Assembly: GCA_937141995.1 (NCBI GenBank)
Contig: CAKZQX010000118.1
Span: 1 to 7,844, forward strand
DNA length: 7,844 bases
Origin: an uncultured Chloroflexaceae bacterium
GTDB lineage: Bacteria; Chloroflexota; Chloroflexia; Chloroflexales; Chloroflexaceae
Direction of reading: 5' to 3'
Made by a program: the position numbers and the translations under genes. The notes beneath the pieces are model-generated. The model was not told the origin of the DNA, did not search any database, and worked only from the letters and a program-made list of their open reading frames with translations. Numbering within the stretch: position 1 is the stretch's first letter; each line of letters begins with the position of its first letter. Positions 4,863 to 7,844 of the stretch are shown here, in pieces.

Positions 4863-5960
4863 TTACCTGATCTGGGCAGGTGTACGGTGCAAGGGGCGCA
4901 GGCCAGTTGCGGCCTGTTCCGGAGTGGGATAGGATGCTTCGGACGGCTTGTCGGAGGCGGCCAGGCAGAGCACACCGCGCTCGATCAGTGTACGCGCTGT
5001 GGTGACTACCTCGCGGCAGAAGGTCAACCGACCATCGGCCATGCGTGCAACCGTAGCGGCGAACTCAGCATGGCGGAAGGCTTTGAAGGGCGTGGGATCA
5101 CCTGCGGCATTGGCGGCATGAACTGCGGTATGCAGGTCGCGCAGGGCTGCCGGTAGCCGGGGCACAACCGCCTGGAGCAGCGTGGTAAAGTCAGTCAGCA
5201 CGCCATCCTGCATTCCCTGCCGAAGTTCATCCAGCGAAAGCACGCCACCGGCCACAAGTAGCGTCACAAACACGGTGTAGTCCTGGTTGTCGAGTGTCAG
5301 GCTGTGATATTCGGAACGGCAGAGGCTGGCATACAACTCCCGGAAGGCGGGTTCATCAAGGGGAGTGGCACGATCAGGTCGGCCTACACCGAGAACTTCT
5401 TGCGCTACCAGAAATGCCCCATCAGCACGCGCCGCATTAATCGGCGCATCAGCGCGACCACGCGGGCCAAGCAGCGTCTTGTCGATATCGATCAGCAGTG
5501 CAACCCGGGACCAATCCAGCGGTGTCGCGCCGATTTGCCCGCGCTGCATCACCTGATTGTGCCAGGCATCCAACATGGCCCAGCGGGTTGCCTCAGCGGT
5601 GTCACCCTCCCAGGTGATCCGGGGCGGGACATCGTTCTGATCGACGCCGATGAAGGCTAGCACGGGCAAGTGACTAACTGCGCGCAGGTGGGCCGCCATC
5701 CGGCGGTCATTCTCGGTGTCACCCAGAACCAGCAGCATCTGCAAGGGGTCTGCCCCCCGACTGGATTGGGCATGGTTGAGGAGCGCCATGATCACGCGCG
5801 CATATGCATTATCCCGCTTGCGGGGCAGCATATCGGTTGGCACACCTAACGTATCCCGTAGCTCGGCCAGGCCCGGCAGCGAAGGATCGCAGGGCTGAAG
5901 GTCACGATAGACCACCCGGTCGCCGGTGAGTGCCGCAATTGTTGTTTCTGATTCTGTCAT
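4863..5960 (-). CDS. HAD-superfamily-like protein with catalytic motifs in permuted order
   Basis: Encodes 365 residues, cytoplasmic by composition (no signal or membrane segment). Three stretches look like haloacid dehalogenase superfamily motifs. VALLIDIDKTLLG (153-165) is motif I, with D158 as nucleophile, D160 as acid/base and T162. LCLAASDKPSEAS (331-343) suits motif II. PRKRDNAYARVI (46-57) followed by MLLVLGDTENDRRMAAHL (75-92) suits motifs III (K48) and IV (D81, D85). The canonical order is I-II-III-IV; here it is III-IV-I-II, as in a circular permutation. Residues 190-315 are helical and would be the cap between I and II. Known HAD members are mostly phosphatases or phosphotransferases; the substrate is unknown. 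The gene starts 5 nt after the stop of the upstream gene (5966) with no clear ribosome binding site, so translational coupling is likely. Confidence in a real gene is high, in the HAD assignment moderate to good. Confidence 0.85.
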   Translation of the reverse strand: MTESETTIAALTGDRVVYRDLQPCDPSLPGLAELRDTLGVPTDMLPRKRDNAYARVIMALLNHAQSSRGADPLQMLLVLGDTENDRRMAAHLRAVSHLPVLAFIGVDQNDVPPRITWEGDTAEATRWAMLDAWHNQVMQRGQIGATPLDWSRVALLIDIDKTLLGPRGRADAPINAARADGAFLVAQEVLGVGRPDRATPLDEPAFRELYASLCRSEYHSLTLDNQDYTVFVTLLVAGGVLSLDELRQGMQDGVLTDFTTLLQAVVPRLPAALRDLHTAVHAANAAGDPTPFKAFRHAEFAATVARMADGRLTFCREVVTTARTLIERGVLCLAASDKPSEASYPTPEQAATGLRPLHRTPAQIR

Positions 5961-5965
5961 AGTTT

Positions 5966-6901
5966 TTAGAGCGGTCGCAACTCTTCCTTATACTCGATAT
6001 CTAATACTTCCTGGTCATAGATCTTCCATGTGCCGTTGTAGGGCTGGAGAATAAACACTCCCGTGATCTCATTATTCCGAAATTCGGGGCCACGCAGCTT
6101 GCGCGTAAAGAGTATAAATGCAATCCGGACCTCCTGGTCGGACTGGCTCTCCAGATCAACCGTGCTCAGATGGTAATCAAGATCATAGTTCTCGAACATC
6201 CAATAAATAGTACGTTTAGTGCTGTTATAAAAAGGGCTTTCAGGGTGGATAGTCGCCATGTATGCATCCATATCTTCAGCGTTTGCGGCCGCGATATTCT
6301 GATAGACGACTGCAATCATCTCGCCGGCAAGATAGTCGCTGACGGCGTAGGAGGGTGGCGACACCAGGGTGCTATCGAGCCAGCCGATGGTTGCCACGGG
6401 TACCCGTTCCGGGTCGCAATTCTCGCCGGTAGCCGTAACTTCGATCTCATACCAGCGCCCCTGGCCGGCACGATCTTCGCCCACAACCGCAACCTGATCA
6501 CCCGGACAGACCTGGCCGCGCACAGTGGAGGTTGTCATGTCAGGCGCGTCGCGGAGGATGCCCATGTTCAGCACCTCGGCGACGGGCGGATCATCAATGG
6601 GTGGCACGGCCGGTTCAGTTGGTGGCACTGGCGTCGGCGGCGTGGTTGATGTGGTGGTCGGTGTGGGCGTTGTCCCGGCAGTTGGTATAGTAGTTGCAGT
6701 TGCGGCAACCGAAGGAGTGATTAGCGCACCTGGGGTGGGTGTGGATGTGCCGGTAATGGCAACCGGGTCTGATGCTGTAGAAACCTGAGCGGTATTCCGC
6801 TGGACGAACAGCAGACCTGCAACGCCAAGCAAAATCAGAAGCAGGAGGACAGCGAAGATAACGGCAATGATCTCCTTGAGGCTTCCGACGTGCTGTTTCA
6901 T
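5966..6901 (-). CDS. Membrane-anchored protein with Thr/Pro linker, SH3-like and NTF2-like domains
   Basis: Encodes 311 residues from the ATG at 6901, chosen because GGAGGAG (6911-6917) lies 9 nt upstream; a longer frame to 7036 would add 45 residues unlike a normal N-terminus. After MKQHVGSLKE comes one transmembrane helix (about 10-33), then a low-complexity Thr/Pro/Ala linker (40-106). Next is an SH3-like stretch, VLNMGILRDAP (110-120) through GDQVAVVG and GRWYEIEV to IGWLDSTLV (172-180), with C131 and C162 placed to form a disulfide. The C-terminal part (about 187-303) fits an NTF2/SnoaL-like fold: AAANAEDMDAYMATIHPESP, TIYWMFENYDLDYHLSTVDL, EVRIAFILFTRKLRG, ITGVFILQPYNGTWKIYDQE. Topology should be N-terminus inside, domains outside. 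Probable role is extracellular binding or scaffolding; no catalytic residues are evident. It forms a two-gene unit with the HAD-like gene 5 nt downstream. Confidence 0.85.
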   Translation of the reverse strand: MKQHVGSLKEIIAVIFAVLLLLILLGVAGLLFVQRNTAQVSTASDPVAITGTSTPTPGALITPSVAATATTIPTAGTTPTPTTTSTTPPTPVPPTEPAVPPIDDPPVAEVLNMGILRDAPDMTTSTVRGQVCPGDQVAVVGEDRAGQGRWYEIEVTATGENCDPERVPVATIGWLDSTLVSPPSYAVSDYLAGEMIAVVYQNIAAANAEDMDAYMATIHPESPFYNSTKRTIYWMFENYDLDYHLSTVDLESQSDQEVRIAFILFTRKLRGPEFRNNEITGVFILQPYNGTWKIYDQEVLDIEYKEELRPL

Positions 6902-7031
6902 CAGGTTGATCTCCTCCCGGCAGTTATCCCATTGCCTATAGTGTAGCACGATTGCGCGAGAATGGGGAGATTGCGTTGGCGATTGCAGCAGGAGAACATG
7001 GGGAAGACGGTACAGAGGGTTACGGGAGACG

Positions 7032-7056
7032 GGCATGGGTCTGATAGATCCATGCC
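7032..7056 (-). terminator. Hairpin after the small FLPLVAR gene, possible terminator
   Basis: GGCATGGGTCT (7032-7042) pairs with AGATCCATGCC (7046-7056), 11 bp with one G-T pair and the loop GAT. It lies 13 nt after the stop at 7070 on the minus strand. No T-run follows, so it may be only a weak terminator or an attenuating structure before the gene at 6901. Confidence 0.4.
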
Positions 7057-7069
7057 TGTGCGGGGGGAT

Positions 7070-7285
7070 TTACCGCGCTACCAGCGGCAGGAAGAGTCGT
7101 AAGACTGCCTGCGTTTTCGCATCTGTTTTCATTGATGTAACCTGTTCGCTCGCAAGCCGGGTGCCCGCACTGATGCGGTATATGCCGGTATCGGCTTCTT
7201 CAAACAGGTGGTACACTTCAACGTAGAAGTAGGGGTCCATGCCGAAGGCCATCTGATCGATGCGGACAACAATTCCTGGATACAT
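7070..7285 (-). CDS. Small hypothetical protein with C-terminal FLPLVAR
   Basis: Encodes 71 residues. The first half (IVVRIDQMAFGMDPYFYVEV, 5-24) is beta-prone with many aromatics. The second half is polar and ends in LRLFLPLVAR. Tails or linkers of the form YLPLVxR are common in exported Chloroflexota proteins, but here there is no signal peptide, so the piece may be the surviving 3' end of a larger exported protein, or a genuinely small cytoplasmic one. An in-frame TAG lies shortly upstream (7304-7306) and the ribosome binding site is weak (AAGG 3 nt before the ATG), which lowers confidence. It lies upstream of, and in the same direction as, the membrane-anchored gene, 168 bp away. No known family is recognised. 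Confidence 0.5.
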   Translation of the reverse strand: MYPGIVVRIDQMAFGMDPYFYVEVYHLFEEADTGIYRISAGTRLASEQVTSMKTDAKTQAVLRLFLPLVAR

Positions 7286-7621
7286 TTGCCTTGCACAGGA
7301 GTACTATACTAAAGTATTGCGATAGTGGTTGTATGTCGAATGATGTGTCCCGAAGTGCAACGGCGGCTTGTAGCATCAGGATGCCGATCTCACCCTGATG
7401 CGATCATTCACGACTCAGCCACTACCAGTATTGCAACTATGCAATCCGCGTCATAATTGGGTCGGATAATTTGTCAAGGGGTAGTGCCGCACGTCACACT
7501 CGGTGTGGAAGCGACGAGGCAAGGAGGAGTGGATACGCATAGGTATCAATTATGCGGTACAATAGTATGCGTTTGGAAAATAGCCAGACCCTGGATCCGC
7601 CATAGACACTGAGGCAGCGCC
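7286..7621. promoter_or_regulatory. Divergent noncoding region of 336 bases with nested inverted repeats
   Basis: This separates the small minus-strand gene from the plus-strand receiver-domain gene. An outer imperfect inverted repeat pairs 7323-7344 with about 7404-7425 (16 of 22 positions, TAGTGG...AATGAT). Inside it is the perfect 8-bp stem GCATCAGG/CCTGATGC (7373-7380 with 7394-7401). AGTATTGC is directly repeated at 7313-7320 and 7427-7434. Near the gene, ACGCATA (7535-7541) and TATGCGT (7566-7572) form an inverted pair around TACAAT (7558-7563), a possible -10 without a recognisable -35. No tRNA or credible small gene was found. Confidence 0.4.
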
Positions 7622-7844
7622 ATGTATACCATTGAAACCCCATTGGCGGGGCGATCAATTCTGGTGGTTGAAGATGATCCCGATGTAGCGTTTGATCTGA
7701 GTGAAGGATTACGCCTGGCAGGAGCCGCCATGGTTGATATCAAGGCGAGTGTGCGTCAGGCATGCCGCCGGCTCACCCGGTCCGGCCTGCCCGATGTGGT
7801 CATTATCGATCACGATCTGGCAACGGAGGACACCGGTACAGCAT
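7622..7844 (+). CDS. Response regulator receiver domain, N-terminal part (runs off the window)
   Basis: The first 74 codons are present. Residues 11-23 (RSILVVEDDPDVA) hold the beta-1 strand and acidic pair (D18, D19) that binds Mg2+. PDVVIIDHDLATEDTG (57-72) is beta-3 with D63 as the expected phospho-acceptor. Spacing between the two motifs is normal for a receiver domain. The helix-1 segment FDLSEGLRLAGA is typical of receivers in which DL.E.L..AGA follows the acidic pocket. The conserved Thr/Ser and Lys, and any output domain, lie outside the window, so it cannot be said whether this is a stand-alone receiver, a DNA-binding regulator or part of a hybrid kinase. The start is well fixed: an in-frame TGA precedes at 7610-7612 and GAGG lies 7 nt upstream of the ATG. 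Confidence 0.9.
   Translation, partial: MYTIETPLAGRSILVVEDDPDVAFDLSEGLRLAGAAMVDIKASVRQACRRLTRSGLPDVVIIDHDLATEDTGTA

Noticed and set aside
6170..6649. Plus-strand open frame of 159 codons
   Set aside because: It is antisense to the SH3/NTF2-like gene, with His/Trp-rich low-quality sequence typical of an antisense shadow.
6902..7036. 45-residue N-terminal extension of the membrane-anchored protein
   Set aside because: It has no ribosome binding site at 7036, reads through a hairpin, and would put a polar segment before the transmembrane helix; GGAGGAG supports 6901.
7521..7612. AAGGAGG followed by a GTG-started 27-codon frame ending just before the receiver-domain gene
   Set aside because: The spacing from AAGGAGG to GTG is only 1 nt and the peptide has no attenuator-like codon run; a leader peptide cannot be supported.

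Overview
The window looks like a chromosomal segment from a filamentous anoxygenic phototroph of the Chloroflexota (a Chloroflexus/Roseiflexus-like organism). This is inferred from protein style, not from a marker gene. The clues are moderately GC-rich coding DNA, several secreted proteins of kinds familiar from that phylum (a C-terminal ERRVLTYNP...HYYDWRYG motif, Thr/Pro-rich linkers after a membrane anchor, a FLPLV tail), good AGGAGG-type ribosome binding sites, and intergenic regions full of dispersed palindromic repeats. No tRNA, rRNA, CRISPR array, transposase or phage gene is visible.

Layout. 1-534 (minus): the N-terminal 178 codons of a gamma-glutamyltransferase-family protein, cut by the window edge. 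535-803: divergent intergenic region. 804-1667 (plus): a secreted protein of an uncharacterised Chloroflexota-type family. 1668-1953: convergent intergenic region with a REP-like palindrome and copy A of a hairpin-bearing repeat. 1954-2562 (minus): a Gly-rich-tailed conserved hypothetical protein. 2563-2820: a long imperfect GAACA-type inverted repeat. 2821-3147 (minus): an orphan OmpR/PhoB-type winged-helix DNA-binding protein without a receiver domain. 3148-3507: noncoding, with a strong hairpin terminator. 3508-4209 (minus): a secreted protein of two tandem beta-sandwich-like repeats. 4210-4862: about 650 bp without a credible gene, made of small inverted repeats and a mosaic of the same repeat family (copy B, partial copy C and an end fragment). 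4863-5960 and 5966-6901 (minus): a tight two-gene unit. The upstream gene encodes a membrane-anchored protein with SH3-like and NTF2-like domains. The downstream one encodes a HAD-like protein whose catalytic motifs occur in permuted order. 7070-7285 (minus): a small protein ending in FLPLVAR. 7286-7621: structured noncoding DNA. 7622-7844 (plus): the start of a response-regulator receiver domain, cut by the window edge.

How they fit together. Most genes here are on the minus strand, and three or four products appear to be exported or membrane-anchored. Only the 6901-to-4863 pair is clearly co-transcribed, with a 5-nt gap. The two DNA-level stories that stand out are the permuted HAD arrangement and the inverted pair of diverged repeats at 1739-1930 and 4687-4851. 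In that pair the flanks are conserved, while each central 21-bp stem has a different sequence but remains perfectly self-complementary.
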